A DNA stretch of 64,000 nt from Coccinella septempunctata. Taxonomy: Eukaryota; Arthropoda; Insecta; Coleoptera; Coccinellidae. The notes under the pieces are model-generated. The model had not been told where the DNA came from. It was given only the letters and a program-made list of their open reading frames with translations, and ran no database searches. Position numbers and translations under genes: made by a program. Shown one piece after another: positions 14,101 through 26,817 of the stretch; the stretch's first letter is position 1, and every line of letters begins with the position of its first letter. The stretch spans positions 43,742,943 through 43,806,942 of the forward strand of contig NC_058191.1 in the NCBI RefSeq assembly GCF_907165205.1, read 5' to 3'.

Positions 14101-16059
14101 TCTTTCCCAATCGAAATTGTGAATATAAAATCAAACTGAGACTCCCAAGTATCAGCTATTTCTCGATTGAGTAGTCCAGCTGTAGCATAGAAAAAATTTC
14201 GTTATTTCACTACTTATGGAATATGAAGTATAATTTCGGCTATACAAACACGGAATTTCAAGAGTTTTTGATCATCTTCTTGCCAAAATGCGAATTACTA
14301 AGTAACCATTTTCAATAACGTTCATGTTCATCTTTGAAGCAAGAAGTAACACACTAACTGTTGAAAAAAATCTTGGAATTAATATAGAAAATGGAACGGC
14401 ATCCGACGAGATTAAGACCATGAATTATCTCAGGAATCCCGTTATAATTCAGCGCGGAGAATAGCCGTTAGGTAAAGTTTGCAATAAGCAGTTGTATTTG
14501 TAGCAAACCATGGAAACAAATCAGGCGTGAAAAAGTTAGAGAACTCCCTTGCAGGCAGATGGGAATTGCGTTGAGCCTGGACTCTGCTGTTTGCAGATTG
14601 TTCTGCGAATTATGGACGGCCATTTCAGGAAGGAAAATAGAACTTCCGAGTTTCCTAGGATTTTTCAAGAAGTTTCAGAGTTATTAGCATATAACGACTG
14701 AATACGAATCAGAACTAGTGGATGAATTCATGCTGAAATTATAATTGTTTGAACTCTTTAAATAATTTTTTTTCAAAAATAACTGCAGCGATTCAAAATA
14801 ATTATTTCATCAACTCCAATGATTAAGATCTTTACGTAATATTGTTGAAGCTTACGTTTCATTCGAAGCATTATTCATGCTCCTCTTTTTTGTGTTGACC
14901 GAAACAGGTGTTGCGATACGCGAGGCCACTGAACAGTCAGTACTGAACCAGATCGAGTGCGTGAACAAACAGCTATCAACGTCTTTTGCGATTTCGAAAT
15001 TACGAAAACATCCCTTAGTTTCAAGGATGGTTTTGGGAGTTTCGAGGAAAAATTGATTCTGCAGTTCATGGTGAGCGCGCTCTCAAGGATTACGATACCA
15101 TAATGAACTGGGTGAGTCCATAAAAATAGAGATCATTTCATAATTCCAAAATTTTTGTCATTTAAAATATTGTAAAAGTTTTTGTATCAATGTCCTTCGA
15201 AAAAGTCTGTTTACGAACAAACAACTATGATTGACACCTCTAACTTCATCATTATTCATTCGAACATAAATATTCATGTCATGAAAAAGTGACAGAAGGG
15301 TTCGAAGTTCAGGAAAAAAATGGCCATGTTTAAACTGTCTAAGAACCACGAAACACCTGCTCACACCTGCCCAAATTGAAAAACGAGGAACATTGTAACA
15401 TTTATGATACTTTTTCTATTATCCGGGGTCCTTCCTTTGTCCGACCGAAAGAAATAACCCTTGTCCATAAATCAAGTTACGTTTCCGGGGTTAAAGTGCG
15501 AAACTGTGCTTTCGCATCTTTCGACGTTGCTCAGTCGACGTCGGCGTCGCCTTATCCCTGCTTTACCGACCGTCGTAAGCTTCTAGACGTCGTCTCACCA
15601 AGGCCTTTCAGATTTCGACAAAGAGATCTGTAAATATTTTTTATTCTTGCGGATACCCCCGATGATATATGACTGAGGAGCATCCACAACTTCGAAACGT
15701 AATATTTATCGGGATTGATCCGTACCCCTTTGTTGATATTCGCGCGGAAGGCCACGGAAATCGTGAGGGAAATATTTTTAGAGCGTAACGTTGATGTTGC
15801 CCAGGAGGAGGTTTTGAGGGATCAGCGGCGTGGGGCTCAATATGACCTAGTTTTTGGTTCGGGACTGGAAGGATTTTTGGGTTCACAGCATTGATAAATG
15901 TACGAATACGATTTACCCTTCGTCGAACGAGCGGAAATGGAGCATTTCGCTCCTGTTTATCATGATTTATGTACTTCTTTCGGCATGTACAAAAATGTGT
16001 TAACAATTCTTTTGAATTTCTTAATATTCTTTCGCAAACAATCCAGTAACTGATATATA
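8137..16059. other. Gene-free sequence, some GC-richer islands
   Basis: Holds the minisatellite at 9742-9825, an inverted copy of the 6.8-kb repeat at about 8925-8990 and a poly-A run at 11878-11890. The islands at about 8380-8720 and 12700-13270 are richer in CG dinucleotides and have several open frames at once, which looks compositional. They could be conserved regulatory DNA, but I cannot tell. Confidence 0.5.
9742..9825 (+). repeat. 14-bp minisatellite
   Basis: The unit GCGCGGGTAGGAAA starts at 9745, 9759, 9773, 9787 and 9801, with a degenerate sixth copy after it. The period is exactly 14 bases. The array is much richer in G+C than its surroundings. The minus-strand frame through it yields Phe/Tyr-Pro-Arg repeats that I regard as non-coding. 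Confidence 0.92.
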
Positions 16060-17257
16060 CGAGGATATATTGAAAAATTCTTAGCCTACTACAGAACCAA
16101 ACAAAATTTCAATGTCAAAATATTTTATTATTTAACATATTCTCCTCTTAATTGGATACATTTATTACAGCGAACTTGCAACGTCTCTAGACCTTTCAAA
16201 AAACATGTTTCTTCTTTCTCTGAAAACCAGACCTCCACAGCTTTTATTACCTCCTCGTTGGAAGAAAATTTACGACCTTTTGAACATTTTTTTCAGTTGA
16301 GGAGGGAGATGATAGTCGGATGGAGCCAAATCTGGTGAAAAAGAGGGGTGTTCTAGTAATTCAAACCTTAAATCACGAATTTTTTGCATGGCAACATGAG
16401 ATTTGCGTGCAGGGGCGATGTCCTGCAAAAACAAAACACCTTTGGATAGCTTTCCGCGTCTTTACTCTTCATTTTTTTCACGTAGAGTGGTCAGTTATGT
16501 CCAATAGTAATCTCCGGTTGTTGTTCTACTCTTATCCAAAAAATCAATCATGATTACTTCATGGCAATCCCAAAAAACTGAAGCAAGAACTTTTCCAGCA
16601 GATTTTTGGACACGAAACTTCTCAGGTCTCGGAGAACTAGAGTGTCGCCATTCCATCGATTGTTGCTTTGTTTCTGGATCGTACAAATTTACCTAAGTCT
16701 CATCCACAGTAACAATTCGGCTTAAAAAGATTACATCGTTTTCAAATCGAGCACAGATCGAACGCGATGTTTCTACCCTTGCACGCTTTTGGTCAACATT
16801 CAAACAGTTGGGAATTTTGCATATTCAGCCCAATTCGAACGGTCTGATAAAATCATGTCATGAACTGCATCGATATTTTCGGGGACTGACACAGAAAGTG
16901 GTCTTCCCGATCTGTCATCATCTTCAATGGAAAATTGAATTGCTGTCCAATTTTTCACGGTCGCATACGAAGGACATTAATCACCTGTATTTAAAAGGAT
17001 TAAGAGGTAAGCAGATTTACAAAGATATGCTTAATACCCTTGGTGATCAATGTCCTTCGTATGCGACCGTGAAAAATTGGATAGCACTGGACTTGACATC
17101 TGCTTTCTCTCAATTTATTGCGTAACTCTGGTTTACTTTTTTGATCTCAAACCTCACACTGACTCTTCTTATGAGTTATTGTCCGTTGCTATGGTAAGGC
17201 AGTATTTTTTTTATGCATGGAACTGGTCTATGCTAACTAGATATCAATATATCCTCG
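16060..17257 (-). mobile_element. Decayed mariner element, copy 2, internally rearranged
   Basis: The element is about 1.2 kb, flanked by TA at 16058-16059 and 17258-17259. The left end reads CGAGGATATATTGAAAAATT and the right end is its inverted partner. The transposase runs on the minus strand. The best-preserved block is 16686-16495, with RVQKSAGKVLASVFWDC and IMIDFLD; the region from about 16440 to 16160 is full of stops. The segment encoding the N-terminal helix-turn-helix is inverted relative to the rest and lies between two 40-base inverted repeats. It is clearly related to the copy at 3245-4263. Confidence 0.9.
16946..17081. repeat. 40-bp inverted repeats around an inverted mariner segment
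   Basis: The arms are 16946-16985 and 17042-17081, one mismatch in 40 bases, separated by 56 bases. The spacer encodes LYLKGLRGKQIYKDM on the plus strand, although the rest of the element's transposase is on the minus strand. The arms are two copies of the sequence encoding the end of the helix-turn-helix region, in opposite orientation. A transcript would fold into a strong hairpin. Confidence 0.9.
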
Positions 17258-20200
17258 TATCATTGAAAAATCACAATTTTCATAAGAGAATCTACATCTC
17301 TCAAGAAGTAGTTCATCTTGCAAAACCACAACATGCAAATTTTCAGCATGATTAGTTTGTAATTGAAAGCCAATCTTCTAGTCAATCAGTCGTCGTCAGA
17401 GCAGAGGTAACAAGAATATATCTGGAAGATAAAAATGGAGCCAATTAACATTTATCCCTCTTTTATCTGAACCACCTCCTCACTAAGCAGAAAAATTCCT
17501 CATTATTGGTATTCAGCAGTTCGCAACCATTAGCATGGAAATATCTGCTATCGGTCGAGGAGAACGATGCCAGCGGCGATATCCTGTAGCTCAAATTACT
17601 GCAAATGGGGCCCGATAAAATCGCCCTGGCCTATAGGACATCGGCATCGTTATTTTCACGATGCCGTAAAATGTGGACAATATCGAAATTTCCGATACTT
17701 TCCCCATTAATGCGGTTATATCCGAAATAATGCCGTTAGTCCGGTGGCTGGAATTGGATTAGGTCCTTGAGGGAGTACCTCATTTTCCGCTGCAAGGTTA
17801 ACTTCTCTAACCTTAAGAGTTTCTTTCCTTTCAAATTAAAACACTCTCCATAGCCTTTTTCAGGGTTCAGATGTGAAGGAAATTCATATTCTAGGCTAGA
17901 ATATTATACATGTATAGAAATTTAGTTTTGGAGGAAAATGAGGTTTTCAAGAAGAATATGAGTCAATTGAAGAGGAACAAATCTGCTAACAATACTCTAA
18001 TTACAAAGTAACTGCTCAGTGGGAACGAAACTCCAGTCAAAATGCAGGATGCATATTAACTTCTATCCCGGAATCCTTATTTGAATGTGAGTCAGGGATC
18101 TCTCCAATCCAGCTGTTCTCTGATCTCCCAAGTTCCGAATTTAGTTTGATTTCCAATGGAGATAATACAGTAGAAACTTTGTCGGTTTCGGATATCGCGA
18201 GATACACCGAAGCTCGTCATTACACCGCGATGGTTTCGCAATTAGGAACTTATTTCCCGCGCAAAATGGGTTACGGCGGTTTTCCTCGGAAAATTCCACT
18301 GTTGTTAATTAACATATCCCGTCGAGAACCTCTCCGGGTTTTCGTTTCTTCGTACAAGCCATTACTTTCCTAGTTAAACGGAATTTGCGATTTGGATTGC
18401 GTGTTGTTTCCTTCGGTTGTAGTATCTGAGTTCGTTATGAACTATAAGGGACTTATTTGGAGTTCCATTGTTGTGTGTTTGAAGGAACGTGTGTCTTCCT
18501 CTTGCCTGCTGGCTGTGAAAGAGGAATTTCAAGCATCAGTTGGAATCTCGTTTGGAGTTTTGCGAGTCCAAAGTATGAACGTGTTCTGCTGAGATTTATG
18601 TTTCTTCGAGAGAGATTTTTCCCTTCAAATGTCGTGTGTTTTCATCAATGATCATCAATTGATTGGTGAAAATCATCCAAAAGTACCCTGAGAAATTATT
18701 TGTATGGAGTAAAGGCATCTGAAAAACGAAATATCTCGATTTTTCCATAAAATAAGCAATATAATAAAAATATAATCAATTCTCGAAATAATTATCTGTG
18801 ACTTATAGACTCATAACTAAGGGACTAAAATTTAAAATTTCATAAACTATTTATTGAATAATTCATCTGAACTCATACATAAGAAAGTATTTTTGGTATT
18901 TTCTTCACAATTTCATTCCTGTATCCTCTTTTCATTTTCAAATGAGCGAACGAAGGGAAAAAGATTGAGAGCATGTAGTCCCTGATATCTCGTGAAAGCC
19001 TGGAAACGAATAATTTCCTCCGTGAATTTTTCTCCACTGATATCACCTTGCCGTCTTCCGTAGGACATTAGCATTTAATTCTCACCCCATTCTTTTAGTA
19101 TACCGTGACTCAGCACAATAAACTTCTCTCGTCTTTTCTACGTAACAAAAATAGACCAAGACCTACTGTAATGCAATGTGAGGAAATAGTGAAAACTCGG
19201 CGGTGGTTAAAGTTAGAACAACCCTTGTATTGATTTCATCACCTTCAATTTGATTCTGAGCTGACATATTAACATAGACAATGATCGTTATTCCCGGAGT
19301 ACTTTTTCGCGAACTTTCCTTTCGACTCTAACCGAATTGAAGGGATACAAAGCGGTCGCAAAAACAACACGGGACAGCATAATTGAATTGAGATAATTTC
19401 CAGCTCGGTAAAAAATTAGTTCTCCGAGAAGCGGCGTTTAATGGGAAACTACAATTCCAGTTTGATTCTCCATCTTGTTCTCCGACGAAGTTGGATGCTT
19501 GACAAGGAAATTCAATTTTGTGGATTCCTTCAAGTTAATTGAAAAGGTTGAAGTAATTATATCAAAACCTCTATTTCTTAACTCAATTCAAACAGATTAC
19601 TCGTGAAAATATTGCACTGCGACAGTTTTTGTGATCAACTCGAAAATTTTTGTACACTTCCTAACGTATTTAGAATTTTCAAAGAATTCGAATATTAGAA
19701 TATCATCATGAACTCCTGCATACCAGATTCAGTTATTTTTAGTATGATCGGATACTGAGGTAGAAAGAAAAGACTATTTTGAAGGGCGAAATTCAGAAAG
19801 AGAGAGGACAAAATCAGAAATAGAAGTCTTGTCTCTGTTACCAAATTTTATTCTAATATTTACGGGAAACCCTGCAGAGATTAAACAGATAATGAATAGT
19901 TTGAATAAACATAGCACCCTTTGTGTAAATTTTCAGAGCATTTGTGGATTTCTAATTCTGTGGTACTCCCTTTAATGAACATGATACTCAGAACATAACA
20001 AGATTTAAAATATATGAATGATTTCCTTCAATGCCTGGAGGAATCGATACAATTATACATTAGATTACCAATCAATCTAGCATAGGTTGTCAGTTAGTGA
20101 TCCGTTGAGGATCATTGATAGCCATTATCCATCAAAGTCTACCTTCTAATTGTATCCAAATTCAACTGAAATCTAATCAGTTAATCACCGGAATAATGCG

Positions 20201-23200
20201 AGCTATATGAGGAGTTGTATCGTTATATTTCATGCAATCATTGTTGAAAATGAAACAATCGTAGGATAATAATCATAGAGATAAATAAGAATATCGTTTG
20301 GATGCATATTTTGGGAAGAAAACGAAATAATCTGCCATTATACACAAACAGGGGAGGCAAAAAAAATATTCCTCCTACCAAATATGTACAAATAACACGT
20401 GAAAAACTTCGAAAGGGGTGCGGAATGAACTCCACGTCAAAATCACTCTCGCTACAAATTCACGATAGCTAAGCATCTATAATGGACCACCAGACCAGGT
20501 GCATTAATCGCATATTCGCCATATTCAATAGATATTCTGCCCCAATGCACACTGCCCGTTATCGCCATAATAAAGCAAAATGTCACAGTCAGATGGACTG
20601 AATACAATAATTATACATCATTTAATTACATTAATTAATGCACATCAATAACAAGAAGAACGATAAACACAGACTTTATTGCCTGGCTCGAATTTCGAGC
20701 AGAGAGCCGGGCATTTAAATAGGGCTTTGTGCGATTCACGTGAATTTCTACGAATTTATTGTGACAGGCGCATGATCTACGTTGCCATTGTTCGCCGACG
20801 ACGATTTCGACAATGGCTCTTTATTTTGTACGAAATAAAATTTCGACTAGAACTGTTGCGGAAGTATACATTCTGCTCTATTTCATACATTGCTGTCGCG
20901 TTCTTTTGTATCTGTTCGTCGCGATTTTTCTCTGCTTCCCTTCCATTCATTTCTGATGCTGCATCAGATCTCATTTTGCGAACTTCATAACTCTGAATTC
21001 ACCATTCGCCATTCTTCGAAGATTTTCAGAACAGTTTATGGTTCCAACAACTGCAAACAGTTGGTTGTTTCAGTGGAAATTTCATTTAAAAAAAACATTG
21101 CCTGGTGAAGTGCTGAAAGCTCATGCTATTGAGGATTTACTAGCCAGCTCGCTCACCAGACATGAATTGCAGCGAGCATAATTGTGCACAGATGTCTAGA
21201 CCACTGTCCTCAAGAAAAAAACCAATTAACAATCTGGGGGGGCTTTTTAAAGCTTATTCAAGCCTTCAATTTATCACATTTTCGGGTAGTTTTTCACTTC
21301 GTTATTGTAGCAATCGTTCCCGAAATATTCTTCCAATGAATGCCGGATCAATAAGGGGTCAGCCATCGTGATCAACTTCCGGAAATAACTCCCGTATGAA
21401 GTTGGTAACTATGGAAATAAATTAAGCCAAAAATGCCCAGAAATTCATCTCGCAAATCCCAATATCAAACATAAACCGATAAAAGGTCCGGCAGATAGGG
21501 ATGAATTACTACTTACGAGGGTCTTTCTGTATCCATCCGATGAAAGTACAAGAATTCGAGATCAGGAACTACGGATATCGATACCAACGTCAAATTCAAT
21601 CAACTGGGGCGTAATCCCTTTTCCAACATGAACTCTAATTGATCGTTACAGCACTAGACTTCCTACTTACCATCAACAATATTGAACTCGGAGGAGAGAG
21701 AAACTGATTTCTGACAAATCCGATTCAATATTCCGCTCAAATACGCGTTCGCAGTTCTCGGCCAGACCGAAGTTAAATTCGTTAATTAAAGATGGCCATT
21801 ACCTGGAAAGGGCTCCAGTTACAGAAGAACTTTCCGAGTACGGCTATTGGTTCGGATTTGGGTATTGCGTGGGAGATTCGTTCGAGTTTGAAGGTTTTTT
21901 TTTTCGTTTCAGGAACTCGTTAAAATATTCTGCCTATTGCGTACACCTCGATAATGACATTTTCACTTTTCAATCCTCCGATATCATTAATTTTTTCCGG
22001 CAACCTTTCTAAATCGATCCGACTACACTGATCCCTCGAATACGGTTTATAAATTAGTGATTTTTGTTGAGATAGCTATATTATAAAAGTAACTTTCACC
22101 CTAGTATACACAGCTCCAGTAATTCTCAAGTTAAGACGTTAATTAAACTTCCATTTCAAAGTGATTATCGGAGTTCATGTGGCTTTTCTCTCTTTGTTGA
22201 AAGGACCTTCAAGGTATATCATTTCAACGAATCGAAAAGTCTTTTTACATACCGGAAATTAAAGTTCACGTAATAATATGAAGTCAAGGCAATTGAATAC
22301 ACAGGCTGTAATAAAGAATTTTACGAGAGAGAAAGACGATTCTACAACGACTGACCTATATTCACTTTAACGTAGAAAAAAGTAGCAGATATTTTACCGA
22401 ATATTAATATTCACCTTGAGTCGTACACACTAATTAGGTCATATGTGAAATTTCCAACAGTTCGCCCTTTTAGAAAGGATTCCCAAACAATGAAACGACC
22501 CCTACACTCAGATTTAAAAGGATCAATTCGAATTCAGTGGAATCGCAGTCAGAGTTGCAGGATAATTATTAATACCAACTGGTCGAAGCGGAAACATCTA
22601 GACAATTTGTAGTTGAATAACAGCCTTCACCCTGCTCAGAAAGTTTTCCGTAATGTCCCTCAGAATTGTCATTCGTGCATGGTTATTATACAAAGTGGAC
22701 TCCGTTGGTCCCTGGCATGTGGTCCAGTGCTACGTCCAGACGACTATATGGTGGACAATGAGTGGCCTGAATGCGAAGTTTAAGCGGATTGAATACAGGA
22801 TGGATATGATTTTCTCCGATGGACTGATATTTCGAATAGAGTACACTAGTCACTGATGGAATATGCCCATCTTGTTCAAGTTTTTACTAAATTTCATGAA
22901 ATTTATTGCAGAGATTGCACATAAGCCTCATTTTTTTTCCAGGTTCACTGGAATTTCACAAAATACCTGATAAAAAAAATTGATCTCTCCTCATCGAACA
23001 TAATGAAATGTAAGGGTTTAATTTATGATTCCTGGTCAAAATACTGTATAGATTATCCTTACCAAGTAGGACTAGAGAGGTATTGATGAAAGATAGAATT
23101 TGATCTGTTTATTTAATTTGAAGCAAAAACCACCAACAAGCCCTCCATTTCAATCTTACAGCTTCTTAATTTAAACATTGTTTCAATTTGAATGAGTGAA

Positions 23201-24421
23201 TTCTGCTTGAAACAAAGATAGTCTGAGTACCAATATCCACTTCTGTAGTTCTGTTTCTGTTTTATTTACTTCCTTCTAGGGGAATAAATCTAAACTTCAA
23301 TCTCAGAGAGTTGCAATACAAAATGAGCGTTAATTAAAATATACAACATTATCTCGAGTTCGTCTCCATTTTCTTCAATAATTAATTCTATCGCGAAGGA
23401 GGTTTAGGAAATCCTTTCTGTGGCAATAAAGTTTTAAATTCAGTCTGAACGTGTTTAAAGCGGCCGGATTCAACTTTGCTCGATATACAACACTCAATTC
23501 CGAAAGTTTATCATTACTGTGAGTTACAAATAATCAGGAATATATTTTATTGCGAGTTGACTGAATGGAAAACGTTTTTCTTAGAAATAGTTGATACTTT
23601 TTGTTTGTAGGATGATGGCATGAAAGAAATTGAAATTCTGCTTCATGACACCTGCATCATCCTTTCGTTGTAATTGTTTTCAGTTACCAGGAGTTCTGAA
23701 TGTCATATCTGGTATCTTAAAAACTCCATAGAATGAATCAAGATTTTAAACGTTTTTCCCCTATATCGCAATCATGAAAATGATTGCCAAAAATGAAACA
23801 CTATAACCTCAATATTTTCATGAGGAATTCATAGATATTATACATCGCTGCTTGAATAAACGTATAAGATTCACCCTGTATGTGTATGCGCCAAAATCGT
23901 TAGTAGCAGTTGGCTCCCGATTAAAAGGTTTTTTCCCATTTTACACTGGTCTAGCTTATCGTAATTAAACCCTACAAGGGTACCATATGTAGCTCGCAAA
24001 CTCGATGAAATAGCAATAAACAAGTTCTCAATGAGAGCCGATGAAAGTCATGGCTTAATATTGCTATTTCGATTGTTTGAATTTCTTTTTCGTTTTCGAG
24101 TTTATTGCAGGATCAGATGGGATACAAATATCGCCATTCTGAAACGATCGTGCATATATAATTCCAAGTATAATCGTTTCGAAAGCAGTGTTAAGTTGTT
24201 TGAATAAGGATCTGTTCGTATTTAATGCTCGTTGCATCATATCGAAGCAACAGATTAGGACGATATTTCTCTCGATAGAATTAATCTGTATCAATTCACC
24301 AGACACCTAACTATCACTCAATATTTCACTTAGCTTCTTCTCTAATGAAAAATATAATTTGCCTGACTGTGGATATTTGGATATTGATAACTTTCATGAT
24401 AATCTATGTATAGCTAAATAC

Positions 24422-24483
24422 GCGGTTACAAAATGGCGAATGCGTCACCTATTTAGGTGACGCATTCGCCATTTTGCAACCGC
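24422..24483. repeat. Fold-back hairpin containing GGCGAATGCGTCACC
   Basis: The arms 24422-24451 and 24454-24483 pair over 30 bases with one mismatch and a 2-base loop. Each outer arm carries TTCGCCATTTTG(C/T)AACC, a motif found twice more near 46.7-46.9 kb. It is probably a minimal fold-back MITE. Confidence 0.85.
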
Positions 24484-26752
24484 AAAACATGCATTGTCAA
24501 AAGTGAAGCCCAGGAGAGCTTGGCTTCACTTGGTCAGTCAACGAAAGAATGAAATAATCTGCATAGATTCCTTTGACAATATGATTCGTGGTGGCAGGTT
24601 GCTTCAATAGTATATATAAGTTATTTAGCTACTTTATATCTCACTCGAAGCGTTTTGTTCGTATTCCAACGCATAGAATATGAGACAAAATGTAAACGAG
24701 AATCTCAAGCAATCTCCAGAAATGCTTTCTTCTTCTTCTTTATACACAAATTCTATTCACCCTATCAATTTTGATAACGTTGATGATTGAAAATGACCTT
24801 TCGGTACATCAGAGAGTGACCTGCAATGATACCATCTTCTTGGGCCCGCAAAACCTGGTCCGAACTCAATTTTCCGCAACAGTGGCATCACCTGGAATCG
24901 ATAAGATAATGGCCCAGGTTATGTGCAATTACTTCCACAATATTCCGGACACGGGATCGTTCTGACCCTTCAAGAATCGAACGGGGGCCTATGCATAATG
25001 TATCGCCCACTTTTTTGTTGTGTATCCCATGTGATCGTGACAAGCTGACGTGGAACAAGAAACGAAAATCTCAATAATGTAAATAGACTAGACGGCTTTT
25101 CGCGTACGGCAAATTTGACATGGAAGTGTTTTATATTCCTGTCTGGGGTAGAGACAATCTTTTGGTGGACGAAATGATGAACGATTTCTGAGGTATTCTT
25201 GTTTGGGTAAATTTATGGTGCGAGTGATATGATCGATTGCTTTCTCGGCTTGAATGTGTTATGGAGATTTTGGTAGTTATCTGTGGAAAATAGATAGGCA
25301 TATGCAGGAGTTGGCAAATGCCAAAAGAGTGTGAGATATTTATACGTAAATGGTTTTATAGGTGCAGACTTTGTCTGTATAGTTGGGCATTAATACATTC
25401 GAAGAAGTAATTGAATTTCGTTACCGAATTCTCATTTCAACCTTAAAAAAGAGTCCTCAAACGTTGATCCTTGGTTCCTAGATTCTCGCATAAGTCGATA
25501 TGAAAACAGTTATTCATCCATAATATGTGTCGGCAGATTTCAAAGCTCAATCATCTTTCTATAAGAAAAGAGATTTTATAACCCGCCTTAGGGTTTTATT
25601 CCCATTCAACATTCCCGAATCCCAAAGGAGCAACAACGATCGCCACCAATCCGTCCACACTTTATTGAAAAACCTCCGAACTCCGGTTCCCATCTCGCCA
25701 AAAATCCCAATTTGGAGGAGGACGCAGTAAAAAGAATAATCCCCATTTAAAATTGGCGCTTCCCCTACTTCGATGGGGTTAATGTAGCGGATTGTTTCAA
25801 TTCAGTGCCGGGATTTCTCCTGCGAACTAACCCACTAACTTCGACTTGCTCCGATGGACTTTGAATATTTATCGTTTTCGTCCGGATTGAATTTTAAACG
25901 GTTCGAATTCTTTGCGCATCGCATTAGATGCTAATTTATTTGGAGGAAATTGCGAAATGCCGCCCGGCTCTGTATTTTGCATGTAAAAGCTGTTTTCGAG
26001 GTTAGGGAGGGAATTTTTACGGTGATGTTGCAGCGTGAACGTGCAACTCTAACATTTGAAGTATGCTATGAAATCAATCCAACTTCGATACAATAAAAGG
26101 AGAATGTTACAACGAAATTATCACAATATTTATACAATTCTAGGTGGAAAATAACCGACATACTATTCTTTGCCTAATGATATCGAAACATGAACATACG
26201 ATTCGATATTTTCTTTTTCGAGTTTGCATTTCTACTGTTTTCCCATTGTTCGCGATCCATTTGCAACCGGAAGTAGCTGAGCTTGCGCGTTCATTTTTCC
26301 AAAGACGGTACTCGTCTTTTTCTCGAACGAAATTTGCGAATTTATATTCGAAGGCGACTGAGCGACGCGGCGTATTCTTACAACGGTATTTCTCGATATA
26401 ACTAGATGAAATTTTGTATCGCTTCGAGCCATCCGAGGGGGTTGGGAGATTCCGGTTATATTAAAAGTTCCCATTCACGACGGAATTTGCGGAAAATTCG
26501 GAGCGGTTGTACGTTTTTCCGTTTTTCCGTTTCAATCGAATATAAACATTTCGGTATAGACGGTGCTGCATGTTGGTTGCAACGAACGGTGGAGAAATGG
26601 AAAATGAATAATTTCGCAGTGATATAAATTACAACTGGGGGCACTCTCATACCATGAGAATCTCTTTCATTCAGCTAGTCAACTGAGCCTATGCTTAAAG
26701 TGATCCCTGGCACCGATGTATAGAAGAACTTCGTTAAAACTCAGAACAAACC

Positions 26753-26817
26753 AATTGTACGAGTTAGAGACTCACCCTGTATAAGAGATACAGGGTGAGT
26801 CTCTAACTCGTACAATT
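26753..26817. repeat. Perfect 30-bp fold-back of two transposon ends
   Basis: The arms 26753-26782 and 26788-26817 are perfect reverse complements with a 5-base spacer (AAGAG). Each arm is a TACAGGGTGAGTCTCTAACT end; the left one points left and the right one points right, so two element termini meet almost back to back. Sequence right of 26817 appears to continue one such element. Confidence 0.9.

Noticed and set aside
15641..16006. Minus-strand open frame of about 121 codons next to mariner copy 2
   Set aside because: It lies outside the TA-bounded element and has no transposase or other motif.
20679..20990. Possible similarity between the 20.7-21.1 kb and 26.2-26.6 kb islands
   Set aside because: Both are TTTCG-rich, but reading them side by side shows no collinear match.
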